Positions 17,880-26,230 of a stretch of 64,000 nucleotides of DNA are shown here, piece after piece. The stretch is from an uncultured Kordiimonas sp. GTDB lineage: Bacteria; Pseudomonadota; Alphaproteobacteria; Sphingomonadales; Kordiimonadaceae. Every line of letters starts with the position of its first letter. The first letter of the stretch is position 1. A program made the position numbers and the translations under genes. The stretch is from contig CANNDZ010000001.1 in assembly GCA_947503575.1 (NCBI GenBank), forward strand, positions 558,001 to 622,000, given 5' to 3'. The notes under the pieces were generated by a model, which was not told where the DNA came from, made no database searches, and saw nothing but the letters and a program-made list of their open reading frames with translations.

Positions 17880-19842
17880 AAAATCCGCGCTTTTTCTTTT
17901 TTTGCGTATTTTCCGCGACCTGAACATCTTCAGAGGGTCTTTCCTCAAACTGTTGTGCAGCCCGGGAATACAAACTGGCATCTGCCAGCAAAGGGCGCAC
18001 AGGCGACAAGGCATGCGCTTCAGTCATGAAGTCTTTCCAAATGCGGGCAGGTAAACCGCCGCCAGTCACGTTTTTCATCGGGTCGCCGTTATCGTTACCA
18101 ACCCAAACAGCAGCCGTCATGTCGCTAGTGAAACCTGCAAAAACGGCATCTCGGCTATCTTGAGACGTGCCTGACTTTCCGGCCGCTGGTCGAGCAAGTG
18201 CTGCGTTGCGTCCCGACCCTACCTGAACAACACTGGTTAGCATGGTTGTCATGTCTTCCACCACATCCGCTCGCAGGACTGTGCGCGGAGGCATGGGGCG
18301 CCTGCGATACAGCACTTCACCTTCCAGGGTCGTGATTTCAACAATACTGTAGGGCTCCGCCAAATGGCCCCCATTGGCAATGGCGGCATAGCCTCCTGCC
18401 AATTCCAGCAATCGGACTTCTTCAGTGCCAAGCGGCAGGCTGGGTACGGCACTGATCGGGGTTTTGATGCCCAGTCGTTTTGCAACGGCGGCAGCTTTTT
18501 CGCGGCCTATTTTTTCAGACACCTGCACAGCAATGGTGTTGATGGAGCGCGCGAATGCTTCCTGAACGGTCATGGCACCATTGAATTGCCCGGTGTAGTT
18601 TTTTGGTGCCCAATCGCCAATAACCGTTGGCTTGTCATTAAAACGATCTGACGGCCGGATACCGGCTTCCAGTGCTGCTATGTAGGTGAACAGCTTAAAG
18701 GCCGACCCGGGTTGACGTTTGGCTTGTGTCGCACGGTTATATTGACTTTTGCCGTAGTTCTGGCCCCCGACCATGGCTCTGACCGCGCCGTCATGATCGA
18801 TAGCAATCAGGGCAGCTTCGCTTGCATTTCTGTCTTTGCCTTCGCCGTTGATACCCCGTTTTACCGCCAGCATGGCGGCACGCTGCACACTTGGGTCTAG
18901 GGTTGTAAAAATAATCAGGGACTTGCCGCGTACATTGGGTGCAAGGCGGCGGGCCTCTGTCTCGACCCAGTCCGTGTAAAATCGAACATTCCTGCCTGTC
19001 ACCGGTACACGGATGCTGGGTGGTTGGTTGCTAATCTTGGCTTTTGCCGCCGGTGTGATGGCGCCGGTTTTTTCCATCGCGGCAAGCACAACACGCCCCC
19101 GTTCCCATGCGCCTTCGGGGTTGATGTGCGGGGCCAGTCTTGACGGCGCCTTCACCAGACCTGCCAAAATGGCAGACTCAGCAATTGATAAATTAACCGC
19201 CGAATGACCAAAAAACTTCCGGGATGCTGCATCAATACCGTAGGCACCACCGCCAAAATATACCCGGTTTAAATAGAGCGTCAGAATTTGCTGTTTGCTG
19301 AACTTCTGTTCGAGCCACAACGCCATCAGAAGTTCCTGCGCTTTTCGTTTGATCGTCCGCTCGTTTGACAAAAACAGGTTTTTTGCCAGCTGTTGCGTGA
19401 TGGTGCTGCCTCCGGCGCGAACACCGCCCGCCCGCAGGTTTGACCAAACAGCCCTTAGCAACCCTTTGCTGTCGATACCGCTATGTTCGAAGAAGGATCG
19501 GTCTTCAATGGCAACAAAAGCATCAATCATTGCCTTTGGTGTTTGTTCGTAACTGATCCAGTCGCCATAAATTGGGCCCCGCCGCACGAGCGTGGCCCCG
19601 TTAACTGCCTTGACAACAACTGCTGTGTCTTGGCTGCCTGCTGCAGGTAAATTGTCCAAATCTGGCATATCCAAAGATAAGTAGGCAATCAGGACAATAC
19701 CCAGAATAATGCCCCATACACCGGCAACGGCACCGCCATAAGCAAGCCGTCGGATCAGCGACCGGCGCTTTGGTTTGAAACTCGGGGTGTCTTTAGAGGC
19801 CAAGGGTTGTCTCACATATTCTTTTACGACGTGATATCGCAC
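17854..19842 (-). CDS. Penicillin-binding protein 1A, bifunctional transglycosylase/transpeptidase
   Basis: 662 residues. A short basic cytoplasmic tail and one membrane anchor (about 32-54) precede a GT51 glycosyltransferase domain with EDRSFFEHSGID and the GGSTITQQLAKN motif (about 85-255), then a transpeptidase domain with active-site Ser in PGSAFKLF, the SIN triad and the KSGTS box. It polymerises and cross-links peptidoglycan in the periplasm. It is shorter than classical PBP1A and lacks the large inserted OB domain, as in the PbpC/PBP1A-like group of alphaproteobacteria. The C-terminus is basic (KKKKRGFF). The gene stands alone and converges with the peptidase gene. Confidence 0.92.
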   Translation of the reverse strand: MRYHVVKEYVRQPLASKDTPSFKPKRRSLIRRLAYGGAVAGVWGIILGIVLIAYLSLDMPDLDNLPAAGSQDTAVVVKAVNGATLVRRGPIYGDWISYEQTPKAMIDAFVAIEDRSFFEHSGIDSKGLLRAVWSNLRAGGVRAGGSTITQQLAKNLFLSNERTIKRKAQELLMALWLEQKFSKQQILTLYLNRVYFGGGAYGIDAASRKFFGHSAVNLSIAESAILAGLVKAPSRLAPHINPEGAWERGRVVLAAMEKTGAITPAAKAKISNQPPSIRVPVTGRNVRFYTDWVETEARRLAPNVRGKSLIIFTTLDPSVQRAAMLAVKRGINGEGKDRNASEAALIAIDHDGAVRAMVGGQNYGKSQYNRATQAKRQPGSAFKLFTYIAALEAGIRPSDRFNDKPTVIGDWAPKNYTGQFNGAMTVQEAFARSINTIAVQVSEKIGREKAAAVAKRLGIKTPISAVPSLPLGTEEVRLLELAGGYAAIANGGHLAEPYSIVEITTLEGEVLYRRRPMPPRTVLRADVVEDMTTMLTSVVQVGSGRNAALARPAAGKSGTSQDSRDAVFAGFTSDMTAAVWVGNDNGDPMKNVTGGGLPARIWKDFMTEAHALSPVRPLLADASLYSRAAQQFEERPSEDVQVAENTQKKKKRGFFSRLFGGD

Positions 19843-19926
19843 CGCATAACATGTTCTGCAAATGCGGCAAAGTTATGAGCAATAAAAGCGCCAAGCTGCA
19901 TATTTTGCGGTCATAACCTTGTTATC

Positions 19927-19942
19927 AACCGAATGTTCGGTT
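19927..19942. promoter_or_regulatory. Probable TetR operator
   Basis: AACCGAA-TG-TTCGGTT is a 7-bp perfect inverted repeat with a two-base centre, 29 bases before the TetR-family start at 19972. It lies in the divergent space between the PBP1A and tetR genes. Position and symmetry fit an autoregulatory operator; no experimental support. Confidence 0.6.
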
Positions 19943-19971
19943 ATTATTCTATCTAACAAGGGAAGATAGAT

Positions 19972-20541
19972 ATGGCCCGACCAGCTACTCACAGCAAGTT
20001 TGAACTTTTGGCCAAGCTGTCTGCCATATTTCGGACAGACGGATTTGATGGGGCGAGCATGCAGGCTTTGTCGCAAAAAACCGGCTTGTCTAAAGCAAGC
20101 CTCTATCATCATTTTCCTGGCGGTAAGCAAGAAATGGCGCAAAAAGTACTGGGTGAAGAAGGTCGAAGATTGCAATCCCTGGTATTGCAGCCTCTGCTGG
20201 CCGATGACCCGGTTTTGGCGCTCAATAAAAGCCTGCAAGGTGTTGAAGCCTTTTATAGGGGGGCTGTACCCCAGTGCCTGATGAACAGTATTATGCTGGG
20301 AAGAGGCGGCGACCTGTTTGGTGGCACGATTGCATCGGCTGTGGCGGTATGGCGAACGCGTCTGGCGTCTGCTTATGAGGCGGCGGGGGCATCCGACGAC
20401 GAAGCCAGTGCCTGGGCCGCCTATGCTATAGAACGCATCCAGGGCTCACTCATTCTTTGTCGGGTCGAAGCGTCACGAAAGCCCCTGGCGCGCTGCCTTG
20501 ATGAGCTGCGGGGTGATATCGCTTTCCTGAAAAATGACTGA
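19972..20541 (+). CDS. TetR family transcriptional regulator
   Basis: 189 residues. The N-terminal helix-turn-helix reads GASMQALSQKTGLSKASLYH followed by HFPGGKQEMAQKVL, the usual TetR pattern. The C-terminal ligand domain (about 75-189) resembles the group related to YxaF/LmrA-type regulators, but the ligand is unknown. A clear inverted repeat lies upstream at 19927-19942, suggesting autoregulation. There is no obvious target gene on the divergent side other than the PBP1A gene, and nfuA follows 115 bases later. Confidence 0.88.
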   Translation: MARPATHSKFELLAKLSAIFRTDGFDGASMQALSQKTGLSKASLYHHFPGGKQEMAQKVLGEEGRRLQSLVLQPLLADDPVLALNKSLQGVEAFYRGAVPQCLMNSIMLGRGGDLFGGTIASAVAVWRTRLASAYEAAGASDDEASAWAAYAIERIQGSLILCRVEASRKPLARCLDELRGDIAFLKND

Positions 20542-20656
20542 ATATTCGGTGTTAATGTGAAAATACAATCACAGTGTTCAGCGCACAATCATCACAATTC
20601 GCTTGACCTTTTGCGCTTACAGTACCAAATGGTTTCTAAATAGGAAGGATTTGGTC

Positions 20657-21220
20657 ATGTTTATCGAAACTGAGTTTACACCCAACCCGGATACGCTGAA
20701 GTTTTTACCCGGCCAGATACTTCTGGAAAACGGTACTGCCAACTTCACAGACCCTAATGATGCCAGTTCATCGCCACTTGCGGAAGCCTTGTTTGCGGTT
20801 CCTGCTGTGACAGGTGTATTCATTGGCTATGACTTTGTGACCGTATCGAAAAGTACGGAAGAAGAGTGGGAGGCGCTCAAGCCAACAATTCTGGCGGCAT
20901 TGATGCAGTTTTTCGCCTCTGGCGCGCCGATCCTGAATTTTTCCGAAGCACAGAAAACATCAACTGTTGAAGAAGATGAAGCAGACGCGGACATTATTGA
21001 CCAGATTAAAACCTTGCTTGATGAGAAAGTTCGCCCTGCGGTTGCTGGTGATGGTGGCGATATCATCTACCATGGGTTTAAGGAAGGTGTGGTTTATCTG
21101 GAAATGCAGGGTGCCTGTTCAGGTTGCCCCAGCTCTACAGTTACCCTGAAGCATGGCATCGAAAACCTTTTGAAATATTATGTGCCGGAAGTCGTTGATG
21201 TGCGTGCCGTGGAGCACTAA
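20657..21220 (+). CDS. nfuA: NfuA-like iron-sulfur cluster scaffold/carrier
   Basis: 187 residues from the ATG at 20657, which has AGGAAGG upstream; the frame to 20603 is leader. The N-terminal Nfu domain starts with the typical FIETEFTPNPDTLKFLPG; the C-terminal NifU domain carries the cluster ligands in GACSGCPSS. The protein holds a [4Fe-4S] cluster between two subunits and passes it to client enzymes. One obvious client in the window is the radical-SAM enzyme MiaB (26231). Gene order nfuA before tsaB-rimI is common in alphaproteobacteria; here two genes intervene. Confidence 0.92.
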   Translation: MFIETEFTPNPDTLKFLPGQILLENGTANFTDPNDASSSPLAEALFAVPAVTGVFIGYDFVTVSKSTEEEWEALKPTILAALMQFFASGAPILNFSEAQKTSTVEEDEADADIIDQIKTLLDEKVRPAVAGDGGDIIYHGFKEGVVYLEMQGACSGCPSSTVTLKHGIENLLKYYVPEVVDVRAVEH

Positions 21221-21240
21221 CCGCATCTGGCGCTTGCCTG

Positions 21241-22296
21241 TTAGTCCAGTGTTCCGCCGGGCACATAAAAGAACCGACCCATCCAGTACCAGCGACCGTC
21301 GCCAGCAGGCATGGTGCAGTTAATCCGGTTTCTGCCGCGCGGGAATGGCTCGTCGAAGCGAACCTCCATTCTGTTATCGTTGGGTCGAACCAGTTCAGCG
21401 GCGCGTCCAAGATGGCTGGGGTAGCAGGCCATAGCCGATAAACCGTTGACAGTTGTATCAACTGTAAACCCAAAAACCGGTGGATTTTTATCGTCTGTGA
21501 TGACCGGATCAAGGGGGGTTATGTCGTCCACGGGTAATGCTCGGGTGCCTGCGATCAGACGAAATCGGTTCATGTCACCAAAACGTTCGTTCACCGGAAA
21601 ACGCGGCAAGGAAAACAGGTCGCTCCAGTGTGCAGCAGGGCCGGAATACTGCGCGAAGGCCGCTTTAAAACCCATTGTAATGACAGTATCCTTCAACCCG
21701 GGGTCATATTCACCGTATGGATACGCAAACAACTCAGGCACGGAGCCCAGTTCAGCGGTGAAACGGGCACTGGCCTTTTCTATATCTGCCCGTGATGTCT
21801 CCTTGCCTTCGTATATCATGTGCAAATGAGAGGCTGTGTGGTGTCCTATGTCCACGCCTTCACTTTGTAATTGCCGGATATTGTCCCAACTCATGTAATT
21901 GGGGTTGTTTTCGTCCACCGGGTCAGTTGAAATAAAAAGGGTGAGGGGCAACTCTGCTGCTTTCAGGCGTGGCCAGCCCTCTGTAAAAACTGATTTGTAG
22001 GCATCATCAACCGTTATAACGACTGTCTTTTCCGGCAGGGGCGTATGGGACTTGAGGCGGTCTACCACATCCGAAAGACGCATAACGGTATATCCGCCGG
22101 TTTTCAGTTCCTCGATATGTGCATCAAACTGATCAAGTTTAATGTTGGTACTGGGTAAGTTGTCTTCCCCAAACCGATGATATAACAGCACAACGGCCGA
22201 TTGATCCTGACCTGTTGCAGTGGGCACAACAAGACTGTTTATCAGCATGGCCGTTGCAAAAAGTCCCAGAAGTCTGTGCATCAGTCTTTGTATCAT
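21241..22296 (-). CDS. Polysaccharide deacetylase family protein, exported
   Basis: 351 residues with a signal peptide (cleavage after about residue 29). The NodB-homology fold shows VVLLYHRFGED, the metal motif TVDDAYKS in place of the usual TFDDG, and HTASHLHM (HxxxH metal ligands). These residues suggest an active metal-dependent de-N-acetylase of a surface polysaccharide. About 100 residues at the C-terminus lie outside the domain and have no recognised fold. It converges with nfuA (20 bases between stops) and is divergent from the nitroreductase gene. Confidence 0.85.
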   Translation of the reverse strand: MIQRLMHRLLGLFATAMLINSLVVPTATGQDQSAVVLLYHRFGEDNLPSTNIKLDQFDAHIEELKTGGYTVMRLSDVVDRLKSHTPLPEKTVVITVDDAYKSVFTEGWPRLKAAELPLTLFISTDPVDENNPNYMSWDNIRQLQSEGVDIGHHTASHLHMIYEGKETSRADIEKASARFTAELGSVPELFAYPYGEYDPGLKDTVITMGFKAAFAQYSGPAAHWSDLFSLPRFPVNERFGDMNRFRLIAGTRALPVDDITPLDPVITDDKNPPVFGFTVDTTVNGLSAMACYPSHLGRAAELVRPNDNRMEVRFDEPFPRGRNRINCTMPAGDGRWYWMGRFFYVPGGTLD

Positions 22297-22426
22297 TACT
22301 ATGCCTCAGTGGCGTGTTTTTGGATCATGTTATAGCTTGCCTTGTTTCACCGAAGGTGGCAAGACGGGACAAATTCTGGAGTGCCTGTAATCAAAGGGCA
22401 CGCTGTCACCTTCCGGGAGCCCAACC

Positions 22427-23032
22427 ATGGCCGATTTTCCGTTTACTGACCCCCTTTCTGATGCTGCGCTGGATCAGTTGTTCAATGAAGCGCGCACCAT
22501 CAATGTTTGGCGCGACAAGCCGGTAAGCGACGACATGCTACACCGTCTATATGACCTGACCAAGATGGGTGCGACCAGCGCGAACTGTTCTCCTGCCCGG
22601 TTCCATTTCGTAAAGTCTGATGCAGCAAAAGCAAGGCTTATACCGTTGGTGATGGAAGGCAATGACACAAAAATCAAACAGGCGCCAGTAACCGTTATTA
22701 TTGCTAATGACCTGCAATTTGCGGACAAAATTCCACAGCTTTTCCCCCATAACCCCGGCGCAAAAGACTGGTTTGCTGATCCTGACGTTGCGGCCATCAC
22801 CGCCATGCGCAACGCGACATTGCAAGGGGCATATTTGATGCTGGCAGCGCGCAGTCTTGGGCTACATTGCGGTCCGATGTCCGGGTTTGATAATGCTGCC
22901 GTGGATAAAGAATTTTTTGCGGACACGTCTTTAAAGTCCAACTTTATTTGTGCGCTTGGATACGGCACAACCGAGGACCTGTTTGATCGCAGCCCCCGCC
23001 TCGCGTTTGATGAGGCTGCAGCAATCCTGTAA
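22427..23032 (+). CDS. RutE-like nitroreductase (malonic semialdehyde reductase family)
   Basis: 201 residues, the size of RutE. The start ARTINVWRDKPVSDDMLHRL and the TSANCSPARFHFV segment match the HadB/RutE branch of FMN-dependent nitroreductases. RutE reduces malonic semialdehyde to 3-hydroxypropionate in pyrimidine catabolism, but no other rut gene is present, so the true substrate is open. GGGAG lies upstream of the ATG. tsaB follows after 27 bases. Confidence 0.85.
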   Translation: MADFPFTDPLSDAALDQLFNEARTINVWRDKPVSDDMLHRLYDLTKMGATSANCSPARFHFVKSDAAKARLIPLVMEGNDTKIKQAPVTVIIANDLQFADKIPQLFPHNPGAKDWFADPDVAAITAMRNATLQGAYLMLAARSLGLHCGPMSGFDNAAVDKEFFADTSLKSNFICALGYGTTEDLFDRSPRLAFDEAAAIL

Positions 23033-23059
23033 GCTTTGTCCGTAGTTTGGTGGAGTGGC

Positions 23060-23767
23060 ATGGTCCTTCTGGCGATTGATACCAGCGAACAGTCGTGCAG
23101 TGTTGCTTTACTGGACGGTGATATAGTTATTGACGAATGTTCGGAGCATCTGGGCCGGGGACATGCTGAACGTTTGCTGCCCATGATCGCTGAGCGTTTG
23201 GCCTCAACCAATCTGACATACGCTGACCTTCACCGCATTGCCGTGACAACTGGCCCAGGTACGTTCACCGGGTTAAGGATCGGACTTTCGGTCGCGCGCG
23301 GCCTTGCGCTGCAAGCCGGTATCCCGTGCATTGGCCTCACAGGCTTGCAGGTGCTGGCTGCACAAGCCCTTGAGCAAAGCAGCGATGATGAAATCATCCA
23401 TGCCATGATCACGGGGCGCGGTGGGCAAGCGTTCCTGCAAAGCTTCAAGGGGCGGCGCGAGAATGGCCTGCCTGCGCCGATAGCTGCCCCAAAGGGGCTA
23501 GACGCCGATATAATTGCGGCGACCATCGATGCCACCCCCGGTGTTTTGGTTGGTAGCGGCGTATCTCTCCTTCGTGAAAAGAGCTTGATAAGCGGCAAAA
23601 GGGGCACGACGCGGTTAACAAGTGATGTCATCAGCGCGCCGATGCTGGGACAGCTTGCCGCGTCCCTGCCAGCGGATGAATTCCCGCCGGAACCAACCTA
23701 TTTCCGCGCGGCTGACGCTAAAAAAGCGACACCCGCATTACCTGTTGCACGCACGGACGAGGCATGA
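23060..23767 (+). CDS. tsaB: tRNA threonylcarbamoyladenosine biosynthesis protein TsaB
   Basis: 235 residues from the ATG at 23060, preceded by GGAG. The ASKHA-type N-terminus LLAIDTSEQSCSVALLDG and the segment TTGPGTFTGLRIGLSVARG are diagnostic. TsaB has no catalytic activity itself; it pairs with TsaD and TsaE to form the t6A base in ANN-decoding tRNAs. It overlaps rimI by ATGA, a pairing conserved in many bacteria. Confidence 0.93.
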   Translation: MVLLAIDTSEQSCSVALLDGDIVIDECSEHLGRGHAERLLPMIAERLASTNLTYADLHRIAVTTGPGTFTGLRIGLSVARGLALQAGIPCIGLTGLQVLAAQALEQSSDDEIIHAMITGRGGQAFLQSFKGRRENGLPAPIAAPKGLDADIIAATIDATPGVLVGSGVSLLREKSLISGKRGTTRLTSDVISAPMLGQLAASLPADEFPPEPTYFRAADAKKATPALPVARTDEA

Positions 23768-24270
23768 TTGGTGTGTCGCCCGGGGCTGATGATGCTGGCG
23801 GGCCAGTTTTTTCGATTATCGATAATTGTGAGGACACGACGGCAGAGGCCCTCTCGGCCCTTCATAGCGCTGCATTTTCAGTTCTAGGCCAGGAAGGCTG
23901 GAGGGCAGGCGCCATTGCGGAAACAGTTAATGGCTCTGGCGGGTTTGCCGTTTTGGCGCACAAGGGTGCGGAGCTGGCAGGCTTTGCTTTGGTGCGCAGC
24001 GTCGCAGACGAAGCTGAACTCATCACCATTGCTGCTGCCCCCGCCATGCAGCGCACTGGGATCGCACAGGGTCTGCTGGCCTATACGATAGAGTATCTGA
24101 GGCAACAGGCTGTTCAGAGGTTTTTTCTTGAAGTACGTGCAGATAACATGCCTGCCATCACACTGTATAAGCGTGATGGGTTTGCGCAGGTTGGCGTCCG
24201 GGAAAGCTATTATAAGGTTGCGGGTATGAGGCGAGTTGACGCGCTTTTGTTCAGCAAGGCCCTGAATTAG
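23764..24270 (+). CDS. rimI: Ribosomal protein S18-alanine N-acetyltransferase RimI
   Basis: 168 residues. A GNAT fold with the acetyl-CoA loop AAPAMQRTGIAQGLL and the C-terminal LEVRADNMPAITLYKRDGF, which is the RimI signature. RimI acetylates the N-terminal alanine of S18. Its ATG overlaps the tsaB stop (ATGA), so translation is coupled. The first 20 residues are a little longer than usual. The stop overlaps the end of the TusA-like gene on the other strand. Confidence 0.88.
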   Translation: MIGVSPGADDAGGPVFSIIDNCEDTTAEALSALHSAAFSVLGQEGWRAGAIAETVNGSGGFAVLAHKGAELAGFALVRSVADEAELITIAAAPAMQRTGIAQGLLAYTIEYLRQQAVQRFFLEVRADNMPAITLYKRDGFAQVGVRESYYKVAGMRRVDALLFSKALN

Positions 24271-24554
24271 GTACTTATACGGACAACAATGATTATTATT
24301 TCGTTTTTTTCGCCTGATGAACCCGGATCAATAATCTTTTGCGCAACCACTGAATGCCCGACACCTTCAAGGGACCGGATCAAGGGCTCATTCGCTGCCG
24401 TGTTCTCATACACGACGGAAAAATCGGTGTTTGGTGCTCTGCCGTCCGCATAAAGCCGCAGTTTCACAAATGCCATCGGACACACAGTTCCACGCAGATC
24501 AAGGTCGATCTTGTCAAGCGGTTCAGATAAGGGGTCATGTATGGGCTGTGGCAT
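24267..24554 (-). CDS. TusA-like sulfurtransferase family protein
   Basis: 95 residues. The motif LDLRGTVCPMAFVKLRL contains the conserved Cys-Pro of the TusA/SirA family, which carries sulfur as a persulfide. Downstream the usual amphipathic helix (ANEPLIRSLEGVGHSV) is present. Its pathway here (tRNA thiolation or molybdenum cofactor) cannot be decided from context. It is convergent with rimI by a 4-base overlap and divergent from the fur/mur gene. Confidence 0.85.
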   Translation of the reverse strand: MPQPIHDPLSEPLDKIDLDLRGTVCPMAFVKLRLYADGRAPNTDFSVVYENTAANEPLIRSLEGVGHSVVAQKIIDPGSSGEKNEIIIIVVRIST

Positions 24555-24720
24555 GGCTTCGGTTCCAAACTTGTGCGGATGTCCTTGATAACGAATTTAC
24601 AGGCGATCTACCATGGTGTATCTGGTGCTTGAATTCATTGAGGGTTTCTTGCCCTGACTGGCTATATATGCCATGGTCACCACAGCTTGAATGAAGCTCG
24701 CCTCTGGTGCCGAGAATAAA

Positions 24721-24734
24721 AAGGAGCGCTCCTT
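24721..24734 (+). promoter_or_regulatory. Palindrome covering the ribosome-binding site of fur/mur
   Basis: AAGGAGCGCTCCTT is a perfect 14-base palindrome whose left half is the Shine-Dalgarno sequence of the fur/mur gene (ATG at 24739, 12 bases after AAGGAG). In RNA it can form a five-pair hairpin with a four-base loop that hides the ribosome site; in DNA it could be a dimer operator. Confidence 0.45.
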
Positions 24735-24738
24735 ACTC

Positions 24739-25164
24739 ATGCCAAACCGTCAACTGGATATCGAAGAATTGTGCCTTGAAAAAGGGATGCGCATGACTGA
24801 TCAGCGCCGTGTTATCGCGCGTGTGCTTACTGATGCAACAGACCATCCGGACGTGGAAGAAGTGTATCGGCGTTCTACGGCTGTCGACAGCGGTATCAGT
24901 ATCGCGACGGTATATAGAACCGTGCGGTTATTCGAAGAAGCAGGCATACTGGAGCGCCACGATTTCAGAGATGGCCGGTCGCGTTATGAGCCTGCAACTG
25001 ACGACCATCATGACCATCTGATCAACCTGGAAACTGGCGATGTTCTGGAATTTCACAATGACGAGATTGAGAAATTGCAGGAAGAAATTGCCCGAAAACT
25101 AGGTTTCAAGCTCGTGGATCACCGCATGGAACTCTATGGGGTTCCCCTTGACAAAGACAGCTAA
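24739..25164 (+). CDS. Fur family metal regulator (alphaproteobacterial Fur/Mur type)
   Basis: 141 residues from the ATG at 24739. The DNA-binding half has RMTDQRRVIARVL and ISIATVYRTVRLFEEAGILE; the metal site has DDHHDHLINLETG and the C-terminus VDHRMELYGVP. The C-terminal CxxC zinc motif of E. coli Fur is missing, as in the alphaproteobacterial Fur/Mur group, which in rhizobia mostly responds to manganese. Whether this one senses iron or manganese cannot be decided. An alternative ATG at 24691 lacks a ribosome site. It overlaps plsC by 29 bases. Confidence 0.9.
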   Translation: MPNRQLDIEELCLEKGMRMTDQRRVIARVLTDATDHPDVEEVYRRSTAVDSGISIATVYRTVRLFEEAGILERHDFRDGRSRYEPATDDHHDHLINLETGDVLEFHNDEIEKLQEEIARKLGFKLVDHRMELYGVPLDKDS

Positions 25165-26074
25165 TACCCCGCCAACGGCCATTGCTGACCCCGTTGAATA
25201 TGGTGGGCTGAAAGCAAACCTGAAAAAGGGCGGCTGGACATTTATGGGGTTGGTCCGTCTTACGGGTATTGTTTTTTCGTCCATTCCCCTGATCGCCTTG
25301 CAAAGCGTGATGGTACGGGTTTCAAAACGTCGCTGGTGGCATTTTGCTGGCCTTTGGCACCGAACAATGTCCCGCTTTTTGGGGTTGGAGGTGCGCTTGT
25401 CCGGCCTGGACCATCAGTCAACGGCGACCCTTTATGCGGCGAACCATATATCCTGGGTTGATATTCTGGTATTGGGTGGACATCTGCCAAACGCCAGTTT
25501 CATCGCAAAGTCAGAGGTTGCGGGTTGGGGCATATTGGGCAGTTTGTGCGCTTTGCATAAAACCGAGTTTGTAAACCGTGGTCGCCGGTCAGACAGTGCC
25601 CGCCAGCGGGATTATCTGGCCGAACGCATCAAATCCGGCCACAGTCTTATATTGTTCCCTGAGGGCACCAATACCAGCGGCATGCGCCTCGCACCCTTCA
25701 AATCATCGCTGTTTTCAGTGGCCGAACATGTGGCGGCTCATCTCGATGAACCGATTCGGGTACAGCCTATCACTTTGGCCTACACAGAAGTAAATGGCAT
25801 GCCATTGGTGCGCAGCCAAAAACCCCGTGTGGCATGGCTTGGCGACGTGGAATTGTTTGCGCATCTGCAACAACTTCTCAGCCACGGCAAGATTGTCGCC
25901 ACCGTTGAGTTCCATGACCCCATTACGCTTGAGGATGCAAACTGTCGCAAGGAGCTTGCGCGCTACTGCGAACATCAAATTGGTATTGGGCTGGAACGCG
26001 CCCATCGCGGCGAGTTTCGACATGGACCAAGGGACCGGGTCGGTGTCGCTGGAATTGACGACACTACAAAATGA
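25136..26074 (+). CDS. plsC: 1-acyl-sn-glycerol-3-phosphate acyltransferase (PlsC family)
   Basis: 312 residues. Acyltransferase motif I NHISWVD (HX4D) lies near residue 104, with the later FPEGTNTSG motif that binds the glycerol phosphate; a hydrophobic helix near residues 40-58 anchors it to the membrane. It makes phosphatidic acid from lysophosphatidic acid. The start overlaps the fur/mur coding end by 29 bases in another frame; this ATG is the first good one and the neighbour pair fur-plsC is common in alphaproteobacteria. The segment 26075-26230 to miaB holds nothing recognisable. Confidence 0.87.
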   Translation: MGFPLTKTANTPPTAIADPVEYGGLKANLKKGGWTFMGLVRLTGIVFSSIPLIALQSVMVRVSKRRWWHFAGLWHRTMSRFLGLEVRLSGLDHQSTATLYAANHISWVDILVLGGHLPNASFIAKSEVAGWGILGSLCALHKTEFVNRGRRSDSARQRDYLAERIKSGHSLILFPEGTNTSGMRLAPFKSSLFSVAEHVAAHLDEPIRVQPITLAYTEVNGMPLVRSQKPRVAWLGDVELFAHLQQLLSHGKIVATVEFHDPITLEDANCRKELARYCEHQIGIGLERAHRGEFRHGPRDRVGVAGIDDTTK

Positions 26075-26230
26075 CCTCCTCTGTCCTGAAGAGCGCAGTT
26101 TTCTTGACTCCTGTGGACTTGATGGTAGTTTCCGGCATCTTTTTGGAACCGGCTCAAAACATCGCCCTTTAAAAGGGTATTGAACAGGCTAAAAAACCCG
26201 CAAATAGCAGGCACGCAACAGGAGCGTATC

